Below, in pieces: positions 24,756 through 35,439 of a DNA stretch of 64,000 bases. The DNA lies in assembly GCF_002575655.3 (NCBI RefSeq), contig NC_053038.3, positions 139,764,885 to 139,828,884 of the forward strand, written 5' to 3'. How positions within the stretch are numbered: position 1 is the stretch's first letter; each line of letters opens with the position of its first letter. The stretch comes from Aegilops tauschii subsp. strangulata. Lineage: Eukaryota > Streptophyta > Magnoliopsida > Poales > Poaceae. Made by a program: the position numbers and the translations under genes. The notes beneath the pieces are model-generated. The model saw only the letters and a list, made by a program, of their open reading frames with translations, was not told the DNA's origin and ran no database searches.

Positions 24756-25736
24756 CTAACACTTGTTGCAAGTCACCTCTGAGAGCGGACGATGATAAGG
24801 AGCATTTGACCTTGGAGCTTGAGACTGAGACTTGTTCTGATAGCCAGGGTTGGGTGGGTGGGAAGATCCATGACCACCTTTGTTCTTGTGCTGGAAGGGC
24901 TGACGAAGCAGAGGAGGTGGAGGAAGCCAAAACTTCTGATGCTTAGCAGCCACTTGTGAGGAAGAAGAAGACTGAACTGCATCCCTGATTCTCTTCTTGG
25001 AAGCCTCACACTTGAGCTGGGCAGCTTCTTGCTTTAGTGCCATGTTATAGAATTGCTCAAACTCAGCCGGCTCAACAAGAACGAGAGCTAATTGCAGATC
25101 TTCTCTGAGGCCACCTCTGAAGTGATAGATCATGCTCTTTTCATCAGGAACGTCTTGTTTAGCGAAGCGAGCAAGTTTCTGAAACTGGATGTTGTATTGA
25201 TAGACGGACATGCTGCCTTGCTTGAGATTGCAGAATTCCTCACGCTTGCTCTCAACAACACTTGTAGGAATGTGGTGAGCTTTAAAGTCTGGACAGAAGT
25301 CAGTCCAAGTAATCACTCGACCTCCTCTGGAATCTTTGTATTGTTGATACCAATCAGCAGCTTGGTCCTTGAGTTGAAAAGAAGCAAACTCAAAGTCCTC
25401 AGGCCTGATATTGCTACATTCAAAATGCTTGTTGATGTCCATGAGCCAATCATCGGCGTCTGTGGCATCGGCAAAGTAGCTGAAAGACTTTGGCTGGTTC
25501 GCAAGGAACTGGTTGAGGGTAGCAAACTAAGGCTGATTGTTGAACTGCCCTTGACCTTGATTCCCTTGGTTGCCTTGGCCTTGGTTGCGCTCTTGCAAGA
25601 GCTGCAAAAGCATCTGGGCATTGGCGTTGGTGGCTGCCATGACAGCTTGCCATGCCTCTGGAGGCGGAGGAGGTGGCGGAGGGTTCGCCTGACTCCCATC
25701 ATTGCGTTCCGGATTCTGACGCGTTGGCAGAGGCAT
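24756..25736 (-). pseudogene. Gag of the chromovirus
   Basis: The likely start is the ATG at 25734-25736 (MPLPTRQNPERNDG), followed by a poly-Pro and Gln/Asn-rich stretch. A TAG at 25527-25529 interrupts it, after which the capsid core follows (FADATDADDWLMDIN, DQAADWYQQYKDSRGG, LARFAKQDVPDEKSMIYHF). A CCHC-type zinc knuckle starts at CNKC and is cut by the TAG at 24756-24758. The fragments share one frame across about 1 kb, as expected for a single gag-pol polyprotein. Confidence 0.9.
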
Positions 25737-26648
25737 CCTGAAGAGGGTGACATCCGTTAGCATCTTGATAGACAGATAGACAAGTTGAATCAACAGATAG
25801 AAATTGCAACATATAGTCTTCACACAAAAAACATTCGAACAAGGATTGAACGAATGAATTCCAAGGCTAACATCGCACGTCCATTAAGGTGAGAAGCCAC
25901 TTGATAAGAGATTGATGAAAGAAATACCAAGGTACGACTGGAACAAATAAGTGGTAAGGATTACCCAATCACAAACCAAATATCTGCGGGAAGAAATGCT
26001 AAGAGCTACTTGAATCCCACCTATAAACTCCCAAAACTTTCTGGTTATGCAATCAGGTGTTGGGGATACAGGGGACGCAATATATCTCACCCAAACTAAC
26101 AATCCCTAGATCCAGCTGTATCCATCCGTCAACACATAACCAAGAAAACTTCGAAAATCGTGTACCTCAACCTTCGAAAAGCATCCGTTATACAAGTTAT
26201 GGCAATACTCCCGAACTCCCGCCCCAGTACTGGGTGGCGTCGAGGTGATCTCACCAACAAACTACATAAAAGAGATTTTCGATGTCGGCGAAACTCAGGT
26301 ATTCCAGAACTGCAACGATAAAATTGTGACGACAACACCTCGGAGGTCAACTCCCCGGGACACTGCCACAACCCCTAAATGTCAGGAGGCACCAAGAACA
26401 ATGTTCTCGTCACAAGAATATCAGAACGATCCCAAGATACCCGCGTGATCCTAAATTTTTTTTATTTGAAATTTGAGGAGAGGAAAGACAAAACATCTAT
26501 GTCAGGAGGCCTCACCAGAGCAACGAAGGGACTGGGGAGTAAAAAGAATCCTACTCTCCGATATATATAATCCTAAGACTCAAAACATTTTTTGTTCTAG
26601 ACTCAACAACGTCAGCGATTTGATCAAGCAGGGGGCTCCTAAGTCGGG
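25737..26648 (-). other. 5' leader of the chromovirus
   Basis: Non-coding DNA between PBS and gag on the minus strand, with no credible ORF. aatgtcaggaggc-type phrases (atgtcaggaggc at about 26378 and 26500) repeat twice. Long leaders are usual in this lineage. Confidence 0.6.
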
Positions 26649-26667
26649 GATGGCTCTGATTACCAAC
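26649..26667 (-). promoter_or_regulatory. Primer-binding site of the chromovirus
   Basis: The minus strand reads TTGGTAATCAGAGCCATCC directly inside the right LTR. It resembles the tRNA-iMet-complementary PBS (TGGTATCAGAGCC) with one extra A. It makes the right LTR the 5' LTR. Confidence 0.75.
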
Positions 26668-26668
26668 T

Positions 26669-29600
26669 TGTAACGCCCACGATGCGGCTATATCTCCCAC
26701 GTGTCGAGGCACGACTTGGAGGCATAACCGCATGGTGGTTTTGTCGCAAGAAGGGTCATCTTCACACAATCCCATGTAATGAACAAGAATGGGATAAAGA
26801 GTTGTCTTACAATCGCCACTTCACACAAATAACAAGTATAAACATACATCATCCATAATACAATCAAGGTCCGACTACGGTACCAAAATAAAAGAAGACA
26901 ACCCCAAATGCTAGATCCCCGATCGTGCCAACTAGGCTCCACTACTGATCATCAGGAAAAGAAACATAGTAACGACCAAGTACCTCATTGAACTCCCACT
27001 TGAGTTCGGTAGCATCACCTGCACTGGTATCCTCGGCACCTGCAACTGTTTTGGTAGAATCTGTGAGTCACGAGGACTCAGCAATCTCACACCCGCGAGA
27101 TCAAGACTATTTAAGCTTATGGGTAGGAAAAGGGAAATGAGGTGGAGCTGCAGCAAGCACTAAGCAAATATGGTGGCTATCATACGCAAATAAGAGCGAG
27201 AAGAGAAGCGACGCAACGGTCGAGAAGCTAGAAGTGATCCTGACACTACTTACGTCCATACACAACCCAAACCGTGTTCACTTCCCGGACTCCGCCGAAA
27301 AGAGACCATCACGGCTACACACGTGGTTGATGCATTTAAATTAAGTCAAGTGTCAAGTTCTCTACAACCGGACATTAACAAATTCCCATCTGCCATATAA
27401 CCGTGGGCCCGGCTCTCGAAAGTTTATACCCTGCAGGGGTGTCCCAACTTAGCCCATCACAAGCTCTCACGGTCAACGAATGATATTCCTTCTCTCGGGA
27501 AGGCCCGATCAGGCTCGGAATCCCGGTTACAAGACATTTCGACAATGGTAAAACAAGACCAGCAAGACCACCCGACTGTGCCGACAAATACCGATAGGAG
27601 GTGCACATATCTCGTTCTCAGGGCACACCAGATGAGACATCCTACGAGTAAAACCAAGCCGCAAGTTTCCCTCAGGTGGCCTCGCAGTCTACTCGGTTCG
27701 GACCAACACTCGGAGGAGCACTGGCCCGGGGGGGTGTAAATAAAGATGACCCTCGGGCTCGCGAAAACCCAAGGGAAAAGGCTTAGGTAGGCAAATGTAA
27801 AACCAAGGTTGGGTCTTGCGGGAGGAGTTTTATTCAAAGCAAACTGTCAAGGGGGTCCCATAAATCCCCAACCGCGTAAGGAACGCAAAATCAAGGAACA
27901 TAACACCGGTATGACGGAAACTAGGGTGGCAAGAGTGGAACAAAACACCAGGCATAAGGCCGAGTCTTCCACCCTTTACCAAGTATATAGATGCATTAAT
28001 TAAATAAGAGATATTGTGATATCCCAAAATCATCAAGTTCCAAGATGGAACCAACTTCAACTTCACCTACAACTAGCAGCGCTATAAGAAGGGCTGAGCA
28101 AAAAGCGGTAACTTAGCCAAACAACGGTTTGCTAGGAAAGGATGGTTAGAGGCTTGATATGGAAATATGGGAGGCATGATAAACAAGTGGTAGGTAGCGC
28201 AAGCATAGCGATAGAGCGAACAACTAGCAAGCAAAGATAGAAGTGATATCGAGGGTAATGGTCATCTTGCCTGCAAAGTTCTCAGAGTTATCGAAAGCTT
28301 AATCCTCGTAAGCGTACTCAACAGGTTCCTCGTTCACGTACTCGTCTCCCGGCTCTACCCAAAGCAAGAACACAAGCAACAGAACAACAATCAACCACGG
28401 TGCAATGCACAAGCAACATGATGCAAGACATGGCATGGAATGCAAGATATGATGTGCAATGCATATGAGTACTCCGGAAGGAAAAAGGTTGAACAAGGCA
28501 TCAACTTCGAAAACCAAGTATGCCACTGGAAAGATGAGGTGATTTCGGTCGAAATCGATATAAGGATCACCGGAAACGGATGCACGGTTTGCAAATAACA
28601 AGCAACACAAGAATGATGCAAACTGCTTAAAACAACAACATGGCCACTTAGAAGCAAGGTTTAAATATGCTACAGCACGCAAACATGAAAACTAAATACA
28701 TGGCAGTGAACTAGATGAGATGTTTGACAAAATATGAACACTGAGCTACGGCTAGATCACATCATACCAGGTCCAAACAAGCATGGCAAAAGTGCAAAAG
28801 GTATCAGCTTCACGGACTTGGTGAAAATACTAACATGGCATAAACAGCATCAGGTAGCAATGTTTAGAGTTTAGAGCTAGCAAACAACATGCTACAGGAA
28901 CATAACATAGCAAGCAAAGATATGGCATGCTTCTACTAAATTCACTTAACAAAACTCCCTTACTGAACATGAGACAAAAGGGCACAGAAAATATGATTAC
29001 ACCCATGCAAACCTAGCAAGTTTTATAAACAGATTCACACTAAAATTTCAGGACATGGCAAAACAGATTCATGTTGGCATGTTAACAAGCTTTATTAACT
29101 CACTACATAGCATATCATGGCATGAAATAAATCTAGCATGAAGTAGGCATGAAAATGAAGCTATCCATGTGCAAAACAACCACATAGCATATTTGCATGA
29201 ATATACACATAAAAGACAAAACAGCAACATGAACTTGCTCAAATGCAGAAACTAATGCCCCCACTGGATTGGTGGGATTTTTCTACCCCAAAAACATATA
29301 TAATATGTTAGGATTTCTGTAGAAAAATCATCACAAGTGCAATAAGTTCGAAACTGCCCTAAATGGAATATGACAGAAATGGCATTTTCCTTATTTGGAA
29401 ACGTCCAGAAATGGACTTGCCCGAAATGGAAAACGGGGACTTGCCATAAATGGAAAACGCGTGGATAAGGAAAAAAAATAGAAGGAGGGGGGCGCTGAGA
29501 GGCTGACTGGTGGGACCTTCTGTCATAGAAACAGCGATCCCAGAAAAGAGAAAAGGGGGGCTTTAATAAACTGCATTAGGGGGATTCGATCCCTGTTCTG

Positions 29601-31494
29601 CGGGGTAGATGAGATGGGTCCATACCACTGGGCTAGGGTCGGTATGCTGGTTGGCAAGGGTCTCGGCTCTACTTGACTCAACCCAGGGCCATGGCTATCT
29701 TCTGCATACACGCACAGGGAAGACGGTGACGGCACCGGCGAGCGGCAGCGCGTCTAGCGGAGCAGAGGAGCTCCGGCGGGCGCACGGGATTGCGAGGGGA
29801 GCACATGCGTGGTTGCGCGCGTGCAACAGAGGGCTGGGCGCTCGAGCACGAGCGTAGCTCTGCTCGGGGCCATGGCGTTCGCGGCGAGCAGGGGAGCAAG
29901 CAAGGCGGCGTGAGGCAAAACCGGGCGCGCGGGGAGCGGGCGCATGGAAAAGTGGTGTGGGTGCGCGTGTGCAGGCGAAGCTACTGCGAGGGTGCGATTG
30001 CGCGTGCGGCAGCTCGAGTACGAGCTCATGCTCGTCTCGGGTATGGCGGCGGCAAGGCTGGGCGAGGCTGCTGCTCCTTGCGTTCGAGCGCACACGTGCA
30101 GGATTGGGCGTGAGGCGACTGCATCTAGGCGGGAACCCGAGCGCGTGGATGCACGGGCACGCTACAGCAAGTACACACAACAAAACTGCAGACTTTGCCG
30201 GAGCACCGGGAGCACAAAAAAAGACATGGATCGATCCAGTCTCACGGGGCCCTATATGCCATGGAACGAAAGGGAGAGGTAGGTGCGTTACCCAGCTCAC
30301 CCTAGGACACGATGGGGTCGGCGGGGACGAGCCGTAGACGACGCGATGGAGCTCTGAACTTGGCGGGGCTACTGTCCGCGAAGCAGAGGAAGAAGACGGC
30401 CGAGGGAGTCGATCTGGAAGCCTTGTGATGGCGTGCGTCGTGGAAGCAGACGTAGGGGAACTTGGCGTTCCTCCCCACGGTGGCTGAGGGGGTCGGAGGC
30501 GCGGCGTAGACGGCTACTCCGAGCTCGAGCTCGAGCTCGGCCGGAGCATGGTGGGTAGGGCGGCGGTGTGGCGTGATTAGCCTTACCTAGCGGCGGCGAG
30601 GGAAGAAGAGGAGGGGGATCGGTTGAGGGGAGACCCTAGGGCACCGGGGACAACTTTATAGGGGTCTAGGGAGCTTCTACGGCCGTCAAATCGACCGGAC
30701 ATCGACGTGGCGCGTCTGGATGAGCTACCGTACAGGGGAGACGAAGCTCCTGGCGCTAACAGGCTCGATGGGCTACTAATGCTGCGTGGGTTGGGCTGCA
30801 GGCGCTGGTTGAAGGGCTGCTACAATGGGCTGCTCCTCTCTCTCCCTTTGGCTCTTTTCTATTTCTTCAAACAGAAATAAAAGGGCGAAAAGCACAGAAG
30901 GATTGGAGGGGTTTGTGAGATATATGAAAATATCCTCAGGACCTTGGATTTAAGAAGAATTTGAATAAATTGAGTTGGACATTTTTATAGGTAGAATAAA
31001 ACAAGTTTGAATAAAATTCAAACTTGAGGCATTTTTAACCTAACCAAATCAACTCCCAATGGGATGAAACTTGGCAGGGAGGTTTAGGACATGGTGATAG
31101 AATATTGAGGCAAAGTTGAACATTAATGAAGGAGGGTAAAATGGCACTTGTGAAGAAAGAAAGAAAGAGAAGGAGAGGTGGTGATGCATGGAGGTGGTGA
31201 TGCATGGATCACACATAGAACATGCAACAACATGTCATGCATGCATATCATGGAAATGCAAGTTGACGTAAGCATAACTCAACATTGATATGCACATGAT
31301 GCAAACGTATGATGGCAATAAGGAATATGGCAAGAAGCACAAATGCAATATGACAAGGTAAGCATGGCAATGAAATGAGTAGAACAATATAACAAAACAA
31401 AATGAGACCAAAAGATGGAACCCCGAATGGAATTGGATGGAGATCAACATGGATATATTGCCAAATATGGAAGTTTTACATCTGGGGTTTTACA
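26669..31494 (-). repeat. 5' LTR (right copy) of the chromovirus, 4.83 kb
   Basis: Begins TGTAACGCCC (plus) and ends GGGGTTTTACA; on the minus strand it runs TGTAAAACCCC to GGGCGTTACA. It is the complete copy. A TATA box (minus TATAAAG) lies at 30654-30660, and a GC-rich island at about 29.6-30.75 kb probably covers R and leader. It differs from the left copy by many substitutions and indels, for example an extra 16-18 bp near 29733, so the insertion is not very recent. Confidence 0.92.
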
Positions 31495-31530
31495 GTTGGA
31501 AACGCTTGCTTTGAACCAGAAGAGATTCTC

Positions 31531-32769
31531 TCAGAAGGGCCAGCTATTGTCAATCTCGAGACCAACGCAGGACTGATTATCCAGGCTGGAGCGACCTATT
31601 TCATGACCCATATTGTGATAACCATGGTATGGAACCATAGCAATGTCCGAGGTATAGATATAGTTGCTTCTCATAAATGGTAGTAACGTTGTGTCAATAG
31701 CAGCTGGATCGCCTTTCACCATCATTGGATAGTTTTGTCCAAGGAAGAGTGAGTTTCCTCCAAGAGTATCAATACTAAACCAGGGAGAAGGTGTCGGCGC
31801 TAGCACAGTAGTATCCATCCCGAATACCCTGCAACGGATGTTGGAATAGGTTCGGAGAGTGCGACCATGGGAGACAACACTTGCTTCCTTAGTAACATCA
31901 GAAGTGCCCTGTATACAGACAAGAAGAGGTGATCCATCAGAATAAGTTGCCAGGCACCACTGAGTATATGGGTCATCATGCTCGTGATCATCATCATCAT
32001 CATCTCCCCCTCGGTTATAAATTTTTTCCAGTATAGGTGGTGGAATGTTCACAGGACCTTGGAAACACAAGAAGGTTAATTAGTAAAGGGAAACAAGCTA
32101 ACCCACATCCACATGGATGAAACAATTACATTTATGGTGGAAGACAAACATACCGAAAGCATCAGGATTCCATGCGAAAACAGTGCCACGAGTGGTGGTA
32201 GCAAACACAAGACCCTCGTATTGAATTGCATCACAATACTCATCTGTGTACAGAAATTGATTTTTGAGCAATATCCATCGAGGCGTGGAAGTAAGGACGG
32301 CAACAAGCTTGTCGAAGATAGCAAGACCTTCATAGTTCGTGTAATCCCAAGAACTGTTGGCAACTCGACCAATTGCTATCTTCCGTAGACGACAGTGACC
32401 ATGATCATATTTGAACCTACATAGAGTACCGGTGTGCTCAACCTCTGGGTAGTCGGAGATTTTTGGAAGTGGAACACGGTGACGAGTGTACACATCCACA
32501 AGTTCCCACTCGCAGTTGTGCCCAATATAAACAACCCAATCTCCATTTGCGCCCGCCCAGGCCTTATCCTTAAGCGATGGCATCTTAACATCACATGTAT
32601 CATTATCAAGCGACATCAACTTGCACAAGGTGAGGCTTCCGTCGTCCGGGCGCCAGCGAGCATGGTCATGGCGAAGAAGATAGTGGATATCAAACCGCTC
32701 CCGGACCCTTGGGTTCTTTGTAATGATGTCATTAGTTGAGTCGAGAACGTTCTTGAACGAACCTGCCAT
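31531..32769 (-). CDS. DUF295 (KIB1-4 beta-propeller) family protein, two exons
   Basis: Exon 1 runs 32769-32154 from ATG (MAGSFKNVLD). A 96-bp intron at 32153-32058 has GT (gtatgt) and AG (tttccaag) ends. Exon 2 runs 32057-31531 to TGA, and the splice keeps frame (WNPDAFG joined to PVNIPPP). The roughly 380-residue product has features I associate with the plant DUF295 propeller: DVYTRHRVPLPKISDYPE, YEGLVFATTTRGTVFAWNP, and FSIDTLGGNSLFLGQNYP near the end. An Asp run (GGDDDDDDHEHDD) follows the splice. No F-box was seen. The chromovirus sits 37 bp after the stop; see the stranded segment at 16738-16763. Molecular role is unknown. Confidence 0.8.
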
Positions 32770-33417
32770 GCTAGCCGAGGTGATGATCTTTCAGATCGGG
32801 GCAAGAATAACGGGGTCGTTTCCTGCCTGTTCGCTCCATGGAGAAGACGATCGAACAATGGCAGAAGGAAGGGTGAAGGCAAATGGAGGAGGGAGGAAGA
32901 GCATGCGACAGCAGTTCCAAATCAAGAGGGAAAGGAGAAGAGGCGGTGGACGGTTGCCACGGTACACGAAGAGGCGCCCCGGCCTACATAGACATCCGTT
33001 CGGAAATTGTACAAAAGGACTCGCTGTCGTCTCACTCACATGTTCGAACGGGAGCACATGTCAACGAAGAGGCTAGTGGGGAGCGGACGGTTGCCACAGA
33101 GGTCACACACTGACGACAAGGCCGTCCTATCAGACCTAGCGCCCACGCGGGATGGCTTCCATCCCCCACACGAGGGAAGCCACTTCGCGGACTATACTCT
33201 GGTGCCGTAACTCCACCTACCTATGGTTGTATGACAGGTGGTCCAGCCACCTGTTGGGCCCACATGTCATACACCCAAAGGCAGGTGCAGTAAGTCAATG
33301 AAGTTGCGCCCCCCTCCGTGCCGATGCAGTATAATCATCTCACCGGACCTCTAGTTGGGGCCAAACGAGAGAACTTTGATGTTTACTGGTTTATTGGTCC
33401 CCTTTGCATTTTGCACC
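32770..33417. other. Upstream region of the DUF295 gene
   Basis: No convincing coding frame. It presumably contains promoter and 5' UTR for the minus-strand gene, but I could not pick a TATA box with confidence. A strong inverted repeat is at 33228-33273. Confidence 0.4.
33228..33273. repeat. Inverted repeat / hairpin upstream of the DUF295 gene
   Basis: tgtatgaca and tgtcataca form outer arms, and acaggtgg/ccacctgt form an inner palindrome. This is sequence-visible dyad symmetry; it may be a small foldback element or simply hairpin-forming DNA. Confidence 0.6.
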
Positions 33418-33470
33418 AAGTTTTGACCTTTGATTTAACTAATAAAATGTTAGTGCATGTGACAAAAAAT
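33418..33470. mobile_element. Left arm of a disrupted mariner-type MITE
   Basis: This segment (for example tgatttaactaataaaatgt) resembles one arm of the intact foldback MITE at 36253-36441. A matching opposite arm lies at about 34595-34635. Between them sit a Tourist MITE and a foldback element, so the outer MITE appears to have been split by later insertions. Its outer ends are not clear. Confidence 0.5.
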
Positions 33471-33480
33471 GTTGTGCTAA

Positions 33481-33743
33481 GGCTATTCATAGTGGGAGTA
33501 ACTTAGCAAGTAACATACCGCAGTCCAAGACAAGTTTGCTTATGTGGCATGTATTTAATGAGGAGAGATGTGTTTAGAGTAACATAATATGTTACTGTAA
33601 CATAGCGTTTTCCAAGAAAAGATGAGTCTACAAGAATGAAGCCATCTATGACACTACTACTATGTTACTTCGCACTATGAAGGTAGTAACTTAGACTAGC
33701 CTAAGTACTCCCTAGTATAAGTTACTCCCCACTATGACCAGCC
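33481..33743. mobile_element. Tourist-like MITE, 263 bp
   Basis: The ends are inverted (ggctattcatagtgggagta, and the complement of tactccccactatgaccagcc) and the flanks carry TAA at 33478-33480 and 33744-33746. A TAA target and GG..CC ends fit PIF/Harbinger (Tourist) MITEs. A fragment of the same family is at about 36470-36530. Confidence 0.8.
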
Positions 33744-33749
33744 TAAGTA

Positions 33750-34434
33750 CTCCCTCCGTCTAGGTGTGTAAGTCACCTTACGAAAACCAAATAATCCCAA
33801 AACACTTAGGCACGGTACATTAACTCCCTCCTCGTTTCTTATTTCATGACATATCAACCAATGAGAGATGTGGGCCGTGCATGAATTCAATGACTTGAGA
33901 CTACCAAACATGACATGCAATGGTCAGTTTATTGCATGTAATGCTATTAATTAGCAAAAATACATTAAGTTCTTGCTTTCCCCTTCGTCTTGGTCATGGC
34001 GCACAACCTAAGAGCATGGTTAATAGCATAGCCAGCTGCTAGCTATATGATGTTGCCATGTCATATAGAGCCATCACTTGTAGCCACTCATACAATAAGG
34101 TTAGCTATAAGGCTGGCTATAAGAGTACTACTTTTCTCATCTTCTCTCTCTCTTTCTTCATATTTATTGTATCGGCATAGGAATCCGCATATAGCTAGGC
34201 TCTTGCATGAGAGCCCACTCCTCTTTTTCACTTGCTCTAAGATGACTTATACACCTAGGCGGAGGGAGTAGTCTCTAGTCAATGGATGCATACGCACCCC
34301 ACGTCTCGTATTGGATGATTTCTTTTTTCATGGCAAGAAACAGGGAACGAGGTGGGTAGTTAATGCACCGCGCCTAAAAGTTATGGGATTACTATTTGGT
34401 TTTTGTAACGTGACTAATGCACCCGTACGGAGGG
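33750..34434. mobile_element. Stowaway-type foldback element with arms of about 160 bp
   Basis: Starts CTCCCTCCGTC and ends GTACGGAGGGAG, with TA on both sides (33748-33749 and 34435-34436). Positions 33750-33905 are complementary, with mismatches, to 34272-34434. An extra Stowaway end at 34241-34268 (gatgacttatacacctaggc, then ggagggag) is also complementary to the left end. This suggests a rearranged or composite element. A Tourist MITE is nested inside at 34012-34237. Confidence 0.7.
34012..34237. mobile_element. Tourist-like MITE nested in the foldback element
   Basis: Starts gagcatggttaatag and ends cacttgctc, flanked by TAA on each side (34009-34011, 34238-34240). Removing it restores continuity of the surrounding Stowaway arm. 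Confidence 0.7.
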
Positions 34435-34436
34435 AG

Positions 34437-35439
34437 TACACTAGTAGTCTTTGATTGCAATTTTTTGTTGGTAGCTTACCAAGCTGAGCACTCGGTGAGT
34501 ACAATAGTAGTCTGATTAATGAGACTTCAGATTTGAGCCATCTACCGGAAGGAATAAAACAATACACCATGTATTTATTTACAGATGGAGTAGTACATTT
34601 TTTGTGACATGCATTACTAGATATTGCTAGTCAAATACTAAATCCAGATGGACATGGTAGTACTACTAAATCCAGACGGTGGTGCTAGTACTAGTAGTAG
34701 TACTACCAATGTAGTAGTACTGTACTAACCATTGGTCAAATATTACGTGCTGCTCGTCACAGTGAAGTGACAAGACCTTGCGCCGGAGATGACACCTGAG
34801 TTTAGGCGCCATGTTCGGCATACAATAATCAGCCTCACCGTCTGCAGTCACTATCATCATGGCTGTAGAGCTAGCCTGCTTACAACTAGCCGCGTTCGAC
34901 ATAATTTCCTGTGCGTAGATGCCCGTGCATTGCACGAAACACCAAGATTGAGGGTGGACGGCAGCAGCCATCGTGCTAGATTTTTCCATGGCCTTCTACA
35001 TGTCGTGGCGACGAGATAAGGCTGATTTTGAGAGACAAGGAGTTGTTTGTAAATAGGGAACAAGTACTGGCATCTTTTTGCAAAACTGCAGAAGTTTGGT
35101 TTGTATGTGTCAGATCTAGATCCAACGGCTATTGGTGAAAGATGGCAGGCACAACATCATCACCAACTCAGGACCTCTTTGATTCATAGGATTTTGAAAA
35201 CGCAGGAATAGGACACGGCAATATTACAAGTTTCAAACTGATATTACAAATGTTAGGAGTAATGTTGCACCTACGAAGAGGGAATTACTGGGAAGTCTAC
35301 GTAAGAACATTCGTTACTTTAGGTGGATCCAGCATTATCTTACAAACTAAAATCCACCGCCGTGACAAGTCACTAATGGGCAAATAAAATTTCAAGTCTC
35401 TGGCCACTTGATGTTTAAAAAAAAAATTTCAGCTTCTGC
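34437..35439. other. Intergenic region, little recognisable
   Basis: Contains the opposite arm of the disrupted MITE (about 34595-34635) and a tag-tac rich patch at 34680-34730. A 108-codon minus-strand frame at 34666-34989 was not recognised. I see no firm gene. Confidence 0.35.

Larger units (their letters stand above)
16764..31494 (-). mobile_element. Tekay-like chromovirus (Gypsy), 14.7 kb, complete outline
   Basis: Two long LTRs bracket a minus-strand gag-pro-RT-RNase H-integrase region. The flanks carry a perfect 5-bp duplication, GTTGG (16759-16763 and 31495-31499), so this is one insertion event. The PBS next to the right LTR is similar to the tRNA-iMet type. Gene order, single-frame gag-pol and a chromodomain-like C-terminus suggest the Tekay/Del chromovirus lineage; I do not assign a family name. 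The coding region has four amber stops, two frameshifts and a deletion at the 3' LTR junction, so it cannot be autonomous. Confidence 0.93.

Noticed and set aside
16764..31494. Large segmental duplication (16.8-21.4 kb versus 26.7-31.5 kb)
   Set aside because: The two copies are direct repeats bounding gag-pol, with TG..CA ends, a PBS and a 5-bp TSD. They are LTRs, not a gene-region duplication.
34666..34989. 108-codon minus ORF starting MEKSSTMAAAVHPQS
   Set aside because: No domain was recognised, and the 3' half is made of tag-tac repeats. Not listed as a gene.
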